From positions 1-32,525 of the forward strand of contig NZ_JAIVFQ010000076.1 in the NCBI RefSeq assembly GCF_020829495.1: a stretch of DNA of 32,525 nucleotides. The letters run 5' to 3'. Positions 1 through 9,300 of this stretch are shown here, in pieces. The DNA is from Nostoc favosum CHAB5714. Its GTDB lineage: Bacteria > Cyanobacteriota > Cyanobacteriia > Cyanobacteriales > Nostocaceae. A program made the translations under genes and the position numbers. The notes beneath the pieces were generated by a model. That model searched no databases and was not told where the DNA came from. It saw nothing but the letters and a program-made list of their open reading frames with translations. Numbering within the stretch: position 1 is the first letter of the stretch; every line of letters begins with the position of its first letter.

Positions 1-2
1 GG

Positions 3-38
3 GTGGACTTGTACGATAGCCTCAAAGAGAAAAAGTAA
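3..38 (+). CDS. Possible C-terminal tail of an upstream gene (partial)
   Basis: The first bases can be read as eleven codons (VDLYDSLKEKK) ending in TAA. The composition is typical of a soluble protein end, but eleven codons cannot identify a family and an open stretch this short can occur by chance. Confidence 0.2.
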   Translation: MDLYDSLKEKK

Positions 39-144
39 GTCGAATTATCTCATTTTGTTCTCGTAGAACATACGCGAACAAAATTTTCTTTGTTTTACCC
101 TTCATTTTCCTTAACCGAGCAGTATTGACATCACTCCCAATTAA

Positions 145-239
145 GGCGTTGCAGAACAGTGGGATGAATTGGGGCAAGCAGGGGGAGCAGGGGGGGAATT
201 TTGGAAGTTGCTAAATCATCCCGCTTTCTCTGCAACGCC
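145..239. mobile_element. MITE-like 95-bp inverted-repeat element with 8-bp target duplication
   Basis: The ends are a perfect 11-bp inverted repeat, GGCGTTGCAGA at the left and TCTGCAACGCC at the right. Homology continues inward, with a GGGATGA block matched on both arms after a one-base offset. The element is bracketed by an exact 8-bp direct repeat CCAATTAA (137-144 and 240-247), as expected for a target-site duplication. The interior is G-rich (171-197) and has no coding capacity. Non-autonomous elements of this build are common in Nostoc-type genomes. The parent transposase family cannot be named from the ends alone. Confidence 0.75.
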
Positions 240-247
240 CCAATTAA

Positions 248-770
248 CAACTGAGCCATTAGACTATCCTTAGACTACGGAATTTCATCTTCAGCCAAAA
301 TCAGGTCGTTGAAAGCAATAAACTTTTCCAGCCGATGACATCTATCAAAAGTCATAGAATATTTTAGTAATAGTCTAAAACGACACATATTTCCAATATT
401 GATAATTATTCGCTATTAATTACAGGATTGCCAAATGCCACAATCCCTAGTAATGTAAGAAAGTCTAAATGAAAATTACTAGCAATATAGAAGCTTACAT
501 GGCTGACTTACTAATTTCGCCCTGTCTTCCCTAGAGCAGCATTGAGGTCTGTTCTTTGAGTTTTACCAATTCAATTAAATAATCCTGTAAAGGCAGCACT
601 ATGACTTTGAGCCAGAAACAGGTATGTCAGTTTAAGGTTAGCTGTATTTAAGTGGATTTTTAAATTAAGATACCCACAACAACTGCTCAAACCCTTGTTC
701 AGTCAGGAGTGAGTGTGAGATTGATTTTGCCACTATTGTTTATGTGCATCTGATTACCTGAGGCATAATA
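248..770. other. Non-coding upstream region of the cluster
   Basis: No convincing reading frame, tRNA or strong terminator is visible on either strand. Being upstream of the first cluster gene, it should hold the promoter. I could not find a convincing -35/-10 pair or an NtcA-type GTA-N8-TAC site. GAGG at 760-763 sits a suitable distance before the ATG at 771 and is a plausible ribosome binding site. Confidence 0.5.
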
Positions 771-1544
771 ATGACTCAATTTATCAATAACTTCCAAGAA
801 ATTCCCCCTCAGTGTGCGAGTATCGTTGATATTCTGCGCGATCGCATCTGTCAGATGCCACACACACAAGCCTTTACTTTCCTTGAAGATGGAGAGACTC
901 AGGAATTAACACTGACTTACCATGAATTGGATCGGCGTAGTCGGGCTGTAGCAGCTCAACTCCAAGCTCTTGGTTTGAGCGGGGAACGTGCTATATTACT
1001 GTATCCTTCTGGACTGGATTACCTAACAGCATTTTTCGGTTGTCTATATGCTGGCGTAGTGGCAGTTCCAGCTTATCCGCCTCGCAATCAACGTAAAACA
1101 CCCAGAATACAAGCTATTACCATAGATGCACAGGCCAGTGTTGCTCTCACCACAACAGCAATGCTTCCCACATTACAATCAATACTCACACTCCTAACAA
1201 AACAGGGAAATTTTCACTGGCTGACAACTGACAACATAGCACAGGGTATAGAAGATTCTTGGCAACAACCTGCAATCAATGGGGATACCCTAGCCTTTCT
1301 GCAATACACTTCCGGTTCTACAGGCACACCAAAGGGAGTCATGCTCAGTCATGGTAACCTACTGCATAACGCTGCCGTAACTTACCGACTCATGGAACAT
1401 TCGCCCAGCAGCAAGTTTGTTTCGTGGCTACCTGTTTACCATGATATGGGGTTGATTGGTGGAATTTTGCAACCTTTGTATGGTGCTTTTGGTTGCATCT
1501 TAATGTCTCCAGCATCCTTTTTACAACGACCTTATAGTAACTAG
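771..1544 (+). pseudogene. Fatty acyl-AMP ligase (FAAL), N-terminal fragment
   Basis: FAALs activate a fatty acid as acyl-adenylate and pass it to an acyl carrier protein, starting lipopeptide synthesis. The 257 residues cover the N-terminal half. They include the adenylation core YTSGSTGTPKG near residue 180, the FAAL-typical PVYHDMGLIGG near 225 and the SPASFLQRP stretch near the end. The frame then stops at TAG 1542-1544. FAALs are usually about 570-590 residues, so more than half is missing. Bases 1546-1683 encode the true FAAL C-terminus in another frame, which shows an internal deletion of very roughly 240 codons. The adenylate-forming centre is incomplete, so the fragment is very unlikely to be active. 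The ATG start has GAGG upstream and the usual FAAL N-terminus. Confidence 0.88.
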
Positions 1545-1545
1545 T

Positions 1546-1683
1546 GCGATTCGCCAAGCTATTACCGAGGAACATGAAGTACAAGTTTATGGAGTAATTT
1601 TAATCAAACCAGGTAGTATTCCCAAAACTTCTAGCGGTAAAATTCAAAGGCGTGCAACTCGCGCTCAGTTTCAAAATGGTGAA
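1546..1683 (+). pseudogene. FAAL C-terminal remnant, fused upstream of ACP-NRPS
   Basis: In the frame of the downstream NRPS (one base off from the FAAL start) this stretch reads AIRQAITEEHEVQVYGV, then GSIPKTSSGKIQRR. This is the conserved end of FAAL proteins, including the catalytic-lysine motif SSGKIQR. The frame is open from 1504, but the first possible starts are TTG at 1684 and later ATGs, with no good ribosome binding site. The piece therefore joins directly to the ACP of the NRPS and marks the far side of the FAAL deletion, whose junction lies at about 1532-1548. Confidence 0.85.
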
Positions 1684-4600
1684 TTGAATATAGTTGAAAG
1701 TGACATTCTCAAAATTAGCGAAATTGCGAAAAACGAAACTCCATTACGGCGTTCTGAACTGTTGGAACTTTCCCCAAATGAATGTCAACTAGTTTTAGAA
1801 TCATATTTGATGGAATTGTTAGCAGGAGTGCTTTCCATTGCCGCAGATGATATTAATCTCCAAGAACCATTAACTACGCTGGGACTTGATTCTTTAAAAG
1901 TATTTGAATTAAAAAATCGGATTGAATTTGATTTAGAAATCGAAGTATCTGTAGCAGATTTCTTTGAAGGAATGAGTGGGCGATCGCTTGTCACCAAGTT
2001 ACTAGCTCAAATGACAACAGATGCACTCCCGTCATTATCCCTTATTCAACAAGAAAAAAACACATCACATCATCCTTTATCTTTTGCTCAGCAGGGATTA
2101 TGGTTTATCAATCAGCTAACTCCTGATACTCCTACATATAATATTCCTATAGTTATTAACTTCAAAGGTTGCATTAACTTAACAGCTTTACAAGATAGTC
2201 TTAACGAAATTATTAGACGACACGAAGTATTACGCACAAGCTTTACTGTGAAAAATGGACAACCCGTCCAAGTTGTCAATCAAGCTGTATCCGTAACTTT
2301 GGCGGTTGAAGATTTACGTTCTTTATCAGAAAATGAGCGTACCCAAGAAGCACGACGTTTGGCTACAGAGTTCGCACAACAGCCATTTGACTTATCTGCT
2401 CAATCGCTTTTGCGTAGTAAAATTTTACAATTAAATGATAGAAATTATCAATTGTTGGTGACTCTGCATCATATAATTGCAGATGGTTGGTCTATCGGTA
2501 TTCTGATTAAAGAACTAACTGCACTATATGAAGCATTCTCAACAGGCAAACTCTCACCACTTGCTGAATTACCGATTCAGTATCGAGATTTTGTCAATTG
2601 GCAACGAAAATGGCTTGATGGCGAACGCATTCAACCGTTATTGAACTATTGGAAACAAAAGTTGCAGGGTGAGCTACCTGTACTGAATTTACCAACAGAC
2701 CGGGCGCGTAGAAGCTTCGCTTCTTGTCGTCAGACATCGCCAATTCAAACCTTCAACGGCGCTCAAGCAAAATTAGTTCTTTCTCCAACTTTGACAAAGG
2801 AGCTAAAGAATTTGAGCCGTCAGCAGGGAGTAACTCTGTTTATGACCTTGCTTACAGCCTTTAAAACCTTGCTGTATCGTTATACTGGTCAAACTGATAT
2901 TTTAGTCGGTTCGCCAATCGCCAATCGTAACAAAGCAGAAATTGATTCATTAATCGGATTTTTTGTCAATGTTTTAGTGCTGCGTACAGAGTTATCTGGC
3001 GACCTGAGTTTTCAGGAGTTATTAGCACGAGTGAAGTCAACAGCTTTAGAGGCATACATTCATCAAGACTTACCTTTTGAGAAGTTAGTAGAACAATTAC
3101 AACCAAATCGAGACTTAAGTTACAATCCACTATTTCAAGTGATGTTTGTTCTCCAGAATGTGCCAATATCAAATCCCAGACTATCAGATGTCTCTGTTAC
3201 TTATGAAGAAGGTTACAACGGCACATCTAAATTTGATTTGACATTGTTCATGCAGGATTTTGAACAAGGTCTAGTTACAACTTGCGAGTACAACACAGAT
3301 TTATTTAATGCAGAAACTGTTACTCGGATGTTGGGACATTTCCAGACTTTGTTGGAAAATATAATTAGCGATACCCAACAGTGCATTTCAGATTTGCAAT
3401 TACTTACACCATCTGAAGTACAGCAATTACTAGTTGAGTGGAATGATACTAAAAGAGATTATCCTCAAGATAAGTGCATTCATCAGTTATTTGAAGAACA
3501 AGTAGAGAAAACACCAGATGCAGTTGCAGTTGTCTTTGAAAACCAACAACTAACCTACCGAGAGTTGAATAACCAAGCAAATCAACTAGCACACTACTTG
3601 CAAAAGTTGGGTGTAAAGCCAGAGGTATTGGTGGGGATTTGTGTAGAGCGATCGCCCTTAATGGTAGTTGCAGTGTTAGGTATTCTAAAAGCTGGCGGAG
3701 CCTATGTACCCTTAGATCCTGTACATCCCAAAGAGCGTTTAGCCTTCATCTTAGAAGACACCCAAAGTCTAGTATTGCTAACTCAGCAGAAGTTGATAGA
3801 GAAATTGCCAACTGATGACATCAAGGTAATTTGTCTAGACTCCGATTGGGAAGGAATTGCTCAAGAGTTTTCACAAAACCCTGTTTGCAAGACAGATTCC
3901 GCCAATTTAGCTTATGTTATCTACACTTCTGGCTCCACTGGTAAACCTAAAGGAACATTAATACCTCATAAAGGATTACTCAACTACTTAAGTTGGTGTA
4001 CTCAAGCATATACAGTTGAGCAAGGCAAAGGAACTGTCGTTCACTCCTCTCTTGCTTTTGACTTAACTATCACAAGTTTGTTCTCACCGTTACTGGTTGG
4101 GTGTCAGGTAGAACTTGTTCCTGAAAACCAAAGCATCGAGTCTTTGGGAAATACACTTCGTCAAGAGTCAAACTTGAGTCTCGTTAAAATCACACCAGCC
4201 GAACTTTTATTACTCTCTAAGCAATTATCGTCAAAAGAAGTAGCAGGTATAACCAGAGCTTTCATTATTGGAGGAGAGAACCTCTTGGCACAGAACATCA
4301 CCTTCTGGAAAGTCTTTGCACCTGACACATTACTAGTGAATGAATATGGTCCGACGGAAACTGTAGTAGGCTGTTGTGTTTATCGAGTACCCCAGGATGA
4401 TATTGAGTCAAATTCTGTTCTTATTGGTCAGCCAATAGCTAACACTCAGCTATACGTATTAGACCAACACCATCAACCAGTACCGATAGGAGTTCCAGGC
4501 GAACTATATATTGGCGGTGCTGGTTTAGCACGGGGTTATTTGAATCAACCAGAACTAACAGCTATGAAATTCATTCCCAATCCCTTCAGTAATGAAACGG

Positions 4601-5346
4601 GAACGCGATTGTACAAAACGGGGGATTTGGCTCGTTATTGTTGGGATGGAAATTTAGAATTTTTAGGGAGGATTGACCATCAAGTAAAAGTGCGTGGTTA
4701 CCGTATTGAACTCGGAGAAATTGAGAGTTTACTAGTACAACACCCAGAAATTCAAGAAGCAATCGTGCTGATGCAGGAGGATATACCAGATAATCAGCGT
4801 TTAGTAGCTTATTTTGTTACCAACACACAGACAGCACCAACTACTACTGACCTGCGGAACTTTCTCAAACAACAACTACCAGAATACATGCTACCTTCAG
4901 TGTTCGTGCAGTTAAAGGGGTTACCGTTAACGACGAATGGCAAGATAGATCGTCGAGCATTACCTGTACCAGATGGCGATCGCCCAGAGTTAGAAGAGGT
5001 TTATGTGGCTCCTCGTTCTGAGATGGAAAGAGCGATCGCTGCTGTTTGGCGAGACGCGCTACATCTAGAAAAAGTCGGCGTCAATGACAATTTCTTTGAC
5101 CTTGGTGGTCATTCATTATTGATGCTTCAGGTTAATAACAAACTACAAGAAGTTCTTAAGCGGAATTTATCAATTGTAGAAATGTTTCAAAACCCAACCA
5201 TCAGTTCACTAGCACGATATTTAAGCCAAAATCTAGAGGGTGTGCCTACTTTTGGGTCGATACATCAGCGCGTGCAAAAGCAAATAGAAGTAAGTAATCG
5301 GCGCAAAGAATTATTACTAAAGCAATCCAAAAAGAACATTCGTTGA
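1684..5346 (+). CDS. NRPS loading module: ACP-C-A(Asn)-PCP
   Basis: Domains in order: acyl carrier protein about 35-110 with phosphopantetheine Ser70 (GLDSLK); condensation domain about 130-570 with HHIIADG (H262, H263, D267); adenylation domain about 595-1100 with YTSGSTGKPKG near 748 and NGKIDRRAL; peptidyl carrier domain with Ser near 1144 (LGGHSLL); then a basic tail. Reading the ten Stachelhaus positions gives DLTKIGEVGK, which differs at one position from the Asn code DLTKLGEVGK. The module should therefore join a fatty acyl chain to Asn. The listed start is TTG, with no convincing ribosome binding site. Translation was originally continuous with the FAAL at 771, so expression of this half is doubtful. 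A small in-frame insertion lies in the C domain near residues 341-352. A TauD-type oxygenase follows after 37 bases. Confidence 0.9.
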   Translation: MNIVESDILKISEIAKNETPLRRSELLELSPNECQLVLESYLMELLAGVLSIAADDINLQEPLTTLGLDSLKVFELKNRIEFDLEIEVSVADFFEGMSGRSLVTKLLAQMTTDALPSLSLIQQEKNTSHHPLSFAQQGLWFINQLTPDTPTYNIPIVINFKGCINLTALQDSLNEIIRRHEVLRTSFTVKNGQPVQVVNQAVSVTLAVEDLRSLSENERTQEARRLATEFAQQPFDLSAQSLLRSKILQLNDRNYQLLVTLHHIIADGWSIGILIKELTALYEAFSTGKLSPLAELPIQYRDFVNWQRKWLDGERIQPLLNYWKQKLQGELPVLNLPTDRARRSFASCRQTSPIQTFNGAQAKLVLSPTLTKELKNLSRQQGVTLFMTLLTAFKTLLYRYTGQTDILVGSPIANRNKAEIDSLIGFFVNVLVLRTELSGDLSFQELLARVKSTALEAYIHQDLPFEKLVEQLQPNRDLSYNPLFQVMFVLQNVPISNPRLSDVSVTYEEGYNGTSKFDLTLFMQDFEQGLVTTCEYNTDLFNAETVTRMLGHFQTLLENIISDTQQCISDLQLLTPSEVQQLLVEWNDTKRDYPQDKCIHQLFEEQVEKTPDAVAVVFENQQLTYRELNNQANQLAHYLQKLGVKPEVLVGICVERSPLMVVAVLGILKAGGAYVPLDPVHPKERLAFILEDTQSLVLLTQQKLIEKLPTDDIKVICLDSDWEGIAQEFSQNPVCKTDSANLAYVIYTSGSTGKPKGTLIPHKGLLNYLSWCTQAYTVEQGKGTVVHSSLAFDLTITSLFSPLLVGCQVELVPENQSIESLGNTLRQESNLSLVKITPAELLLLSKQLSSKEVAGITRAFIIGGENLLAQNITFWKVFAPDTLLVNEYGPTETVVGCCVYRVPQDDIESNSVLIGQPIANTQLYVLDQHHQPVPIGVPGELYIGGAGLARGYLNQPELTAMKFIPNPFSNETGTRLYKTGDLARYCWDGNLEFLGRIDHQVKVRGYRIELGEIESLLVQHPEIQEAIVLMQEDIPDNQRLVAYFVTNTQTAPTTTDLRNFLKQQLPEYMLPSVFVQLKGLPLTTNGKIDRRALPVPDGDRPELEEVYVAPRSEMERAIAAVWRDALHLEKVGVNDNFFDLGGHSLLMLQVNNKLQEVLKRNLSIVEMFQNPTISSLARYLSQNLEGVPTFGSIHQRVQKQIEVSNRRKELLLKQSKKNIR
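2704..2737 (+). repeat. In-frame palindromic insertion in the C domain
   Basis: The other two C domains here read TDRQRPPVQSF and TDYPRPAIQTY at this point. This one reads TDR, then about nine extra residues (ARRSFASCRQTS), then PIQTF. The extra DNA contains the hairpin AGAAGC-TTC-GCTTCT (2710-2724). It looks like a short dispersed palindromic repeat of the Nostoc kind that inserted without breaking the frame. The exact edges are approximate. Confidence 0.5.
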
Positions 5347-5383
5347 AAATCAAGCTATTAATCTGAGAGGATATCTATAAATA

Positions 5384-6310
5384 ATGCTCAAAATTGAATC
5401 GCTCGGAACTAGCACAGCCAGAATAGTTTATAGCAAAGACGACCAAAGTATTCTTAGTCTGCCAACCCATGAAGTTTTAGAAATGTTCAAGTCATTTGGT
5501 TTACTTCTTTTTCGAGGCTTTGGAGTGACTTATGAGCAGATGAAAGAATTTTCTAAAAAATTTAGTTCTAAATTTGTTCGCGATCCATACAGACAAATAG
5601 TTGGTTCATTCGATGATTTTGTCCAACTAGTAGATAACGGAATGGATGAAGTTCTTCCTCATTGCGAGAACTCCGCTAGTCCCTTTCGACCTGATGTAGT
5701 TTGGTTTTGCTGTGGTGTACCTGCTGCACAGGATGGTGAAACCTTGTTCTGGGATGGTGTAAGAGTTTGGGAACAGTTGGGTGAACCAGTCAAACAACTA
5801 TTTATTTCCAAAAGAGTCAAGTTTAAGTATAATTTTGATGCGGAGCATTGGAAGCTTTTTTTTGGAGCAGGAACTACCATTGCTGATGTAAAGCAAACAC
5901 TCAATAATATTAAAGATGTCGATTACCAGATTCAAGAAGATGAATCTATCTATTTTGAATATACTTGCTCAGTTGTTGTGAAAACAAAGTTTGGTAATCA
6001 AGATGCTTTTGGTAATAGTATTATTTTATACTATCAAGAACCATTATACGATCAAGAGCCAGAGGTTTCGGAAGAAGTAAAGTCCCACATAACAGAAAAT
6101 AGCGAAAGAGTTTCTTTTGAAGATGGTTCACCGATATCTCATGCAGTGATTGATGAAATTAAAGGAGTTATGGATAAATTAACTGGCGTAATTTCATGGC
6201 AACCAGGCGATCTTGTTATGATTGATAATTCCAAATTTTTGCACGGTCGCAGAGCATTTCAAGATGAGCAACGTCAAATTTATACTCACCTAAGTTATCT
6301 AACATCTTGA
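5384..6310 (+). CDS. TauD/TfdA-family Fe(II)/2-oxoglutarate oxygenase, probable Asn beta-hydroxylase
   Basis: The 308-residue protein has the TauD fold landmarks: an iron-binding HxE (H93-C-E95, in LPHCENSASP), the distal His H287 (KFLHGRR) and an Arg ten residues later (R297) for 2-oxoglutarate. The HxE variant, rather than HxD, is known from the asparagine hydroxylase AsnO and from clavaminate synthase. The gene directly follows an NRPS whose A domain carries an Asn-type code, so beta-hydroxylation of Asn (free or carrier-bound) is the natural inference. Another amino acid is possible. Length is normal and no defects are seen. GAGAGG at 5365-5370 precedes the ATG, and the gene appears to be in one operon with its neighbours. 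Confidence 0.85.
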   Translation: MLKIESLGTSTARIVYSKDDQSILSLPTHEVLEMFKSFGLLLFRGFGVTYEQMKEFSKKFSSKFVRDPYRQIVGSFDDFVQLVDNGMDEVLPHCENSASPFRPDVVWFCCGVPAAQDGETLFWDGVRVWEQLGEPVKQLFISKRVKFKYNFDAEHWKLFFGAGTTIADVKQTLNNIKDVDYQIQEDESIYFEYTCSVVVKTKFGNQDAFGNSIILYYQEPLYDQEPEVSEEVKSHITENSERVSFEDGSPISHAVIDEIKGVMDKLTGVISWQPGDLVMIDNSKFLHGRRAFQDEQRQIYTHLSYLTS

Positions 6311-6363
6311 GATAGACATGCTGTTTTCCAAACGATATTTGATGAATTAAGGACAAGAAAATA

Positions 6364-9300
6364 ATGAGCCTCGCAGAAGTTAATAACTCTGTGGAAGAAA
6401 TAGCTATTATTGGCGTAGCAGGAAGTTTTCCAAAAGCCAAAACTCTTTCAGAATTTTGGCAGAATTTGGCTGATGGAGTCGAGTCAATTTCTTTTTTAAG
6501 CGATGAAGAATTAATCGATTCTGGAATAGATGTAGCGGTGCTAAATGAGCCAAATTACATCAAAAACGGTGTCATTTTAGAAAATATCGATTTGTTTGAT
6601 GCTGCGTTTTTTGGCTTTAATCCCAGAGAAGCAGAAATTACCGACCCGCAACACCGGATTTTTTTAGAGTGTGCGTGTGTTGCACTGGAAAATGCTGGCT
6701 ATGATTCTAATAGATATGAAAGTAGGATTGGAGTTTACGCTGGTGCTAGTTTAAATAACTATTATTCTCTAGATTTAAATCGCGATCGCCTGGGTTCAGC
6801 CCAATGCTATCAAACAGTAATTGGTAACGATAAAGATTTTCTTACTACCCGTGTTTCTTATAAATTAAATCTTACCGGCCCTAGTATTACAGTCCAAACA
6901 GCTTGCTCTACATCATTAGTTGCAATCACACTTGCCTGCCAAAGTTTGTTGAATTATCAATGCGATATGGCTTTGGCAGGAGGAGTTTCTATCCATGTAC
7001 CACAAAAAACGGGGTATCTGTACGAACAAGGAGGAACGCTCTCTCCGGATGGTCACTGTCGTGCTTTTGATGCTAAAGCGCAGGGAACAACTATTGGTAA
7101 TGGTGTAGGAATTGTTGTTCTCAAGCGATTGAGCGATGCTATAGCAGATGGTGACTGCATCCACGCTGTCATTAAAGGTTCAGCCATCAATAACGATGGT
7201 TCTGGTAAAGTCGGCTACACAGCGCCTAGCGTCAATGGTCAAGCACAAGTGATAGCCGAAGCGATGATGCTTGCAGGAGTTGACCCTGAAACAATCAGCT
7301 ATATTGAAGCTCATGGTACTGGTACAGCCTTAGGCGATCCCATTGAAATTGCTGCACTCTCTCAAGTCTTTCGTAGCAGTACCACCAAAAAAGGCTTTTG
7401 TGCGATCGGTTCAGTCAAAACAAACATCGGTCATTTAGATGCAGCAGCGGGAATTGCCGGACTTATCAAAACGATTTTAGCCCTGAAACACAAGCAGATA
7501 CCGCCCAGCCTAAACTTCGAGCAACCAAATCCCCAGATTGATTTTGCAAATAGTCCCTTTTTCGTTAATACAAAATTGACAGAATGGAAAACTAATGGTT
7601 TTCCTCGTCGTGCTGGTGTGAGTTCTTTGGGTATTGGTGGGACTAATGCTCATGTGATTGTAGAAGAAGCACCAGTGCTAGAACCTTCTAGCCTTTCTCG
7701 TTCCTGGCAGTTGTTAGTACTTTCTGCTAAAACTGAATCAGCTCTAGAAACTGCAACAGAAAATCTGGCTAATCACCTCCAGCTACATCCCGATGTGAAC
7801 TTAGCGGATGTTGCCCATACTCTGCAAGTGGGGCGTGGTGAATTTAGTTATCGTCGTGTGTTGGTGTGCAAAGATATCCAGGATGCAGCCAGCGCCTTGC
7901 AATTACGAGATCCGCAAAGAATTTTCACTCGCTTAGTTGAAAATAGCGATCGCTCCATCGTCTTCATGTTCCCCGGACAAGGCGCTCAGTATGTAGACAT
8001 GGGTAAAGAACTTTACCAAACTGAGCCGATTTTCCAACAACAGGTTGATTTGTGTTGTGAATTGCTGCAACCTCATTTAGGTTTGGATTTGCGTTCAGTT
8101 ATTTATCCCAACGAATCTGAATCACAAACCGCACCAGAAAAACTCCAACAAACTGCCATCACCCAGCCTGCATTGTTTGTGGTTGAATATGCTTTAGCTC
8201 AGTTGTGGATGTCTTGGGGGATTTCTCCCAGTGCCATGATTGGTCATAGCATTGGCGAATATGTTGCAGCTTGTCTTGCTGGTGTCATGTCACTTGAAGA
8301 TGCTTTAGCTTTGGTTGCTATCCGTGGACGACTGATGCAACAACTTCCAAGCGGCGCTATGCTCTCGGTTTCACAATCAACCGCAGAGATTAAAAACTTA
8401 CTAAATGAAAATTTATCTTTAGCCGCCAGCAATGCTCCTGATTTGTGCGTCGTTTCTGGAACCCATGAAGCTGTAGACACAATTCATCAGCAACTTACAG
8501 CATTAGGTGTAGAGTGTCGCCGTTTGCATACCTCCCACGCCTTTCATTCCGCAATGATGGAACCCATTATTGAGCCATTCATCAAGGAAGTTAAAAAAGT
8601 TAAACTAAATCCTCCACAAATCCCTTTTATATCCAACGTTACGGGAACTTGGATAACAACAGAGCAAGCCACAGATTCCAATTACTGGGCAAGCCATTTA
8701 CGGCAAACGGTGGAGTTTACAGCAGGCATTTCCACATTGCAGCAACAGCCAAATCGTATTTTGGTAGAAGTGGGGCCAGGACGCACCTTATGTACTTTTG
8801 CTCAAAAGCATTCAGATGTCATTGGACTGTTTTCATTGCGGCATCCCAAGGAAAAACAGTCAGATGTAGCATTTTTACTGAACTCACTAGGTAAACTCTG
8901 GTTACACGGTGTACAGATTGATTGGTCGGGATTTTACACCAACGAGCGCCGTTATCGTCTTCCCTTACCGACGTATCCCTTCGAGCGAAAGCATTATTGG
9001 ATCGAAGACTATAAACAAAGACAGCATAACAGTGCTAAACCTGTGTTATCTGGTAAAAAGCCAGATATTGCAGATTGGTTTTACTTGCCTTTATGGAAAC
9101 AATCTATACCTTCTGTACTGCTCAAGCAGAAAGAATTGGTGACTCAAAAATCTTGCATTCTTGTGTTTATAGATGAGTGTGGCTTGGGTAAAGAGCTGGT
9201 AAAACGACTTCAGTTTGATGGTCATGATGTTATTACCCTGAAACAGGGATCGAGGTTTGTTCAGTTGGGCGATCGCGCATATAGCCTTAATGCTGGACAA

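Noticed and set aside
1504..1700. Programmed frameshift joining FAAL and NRPS
   Set aside because: The missing FAAL middle (about 240 residues) shows a deletion, and no slippery heptamer with a downstream structure is evident.
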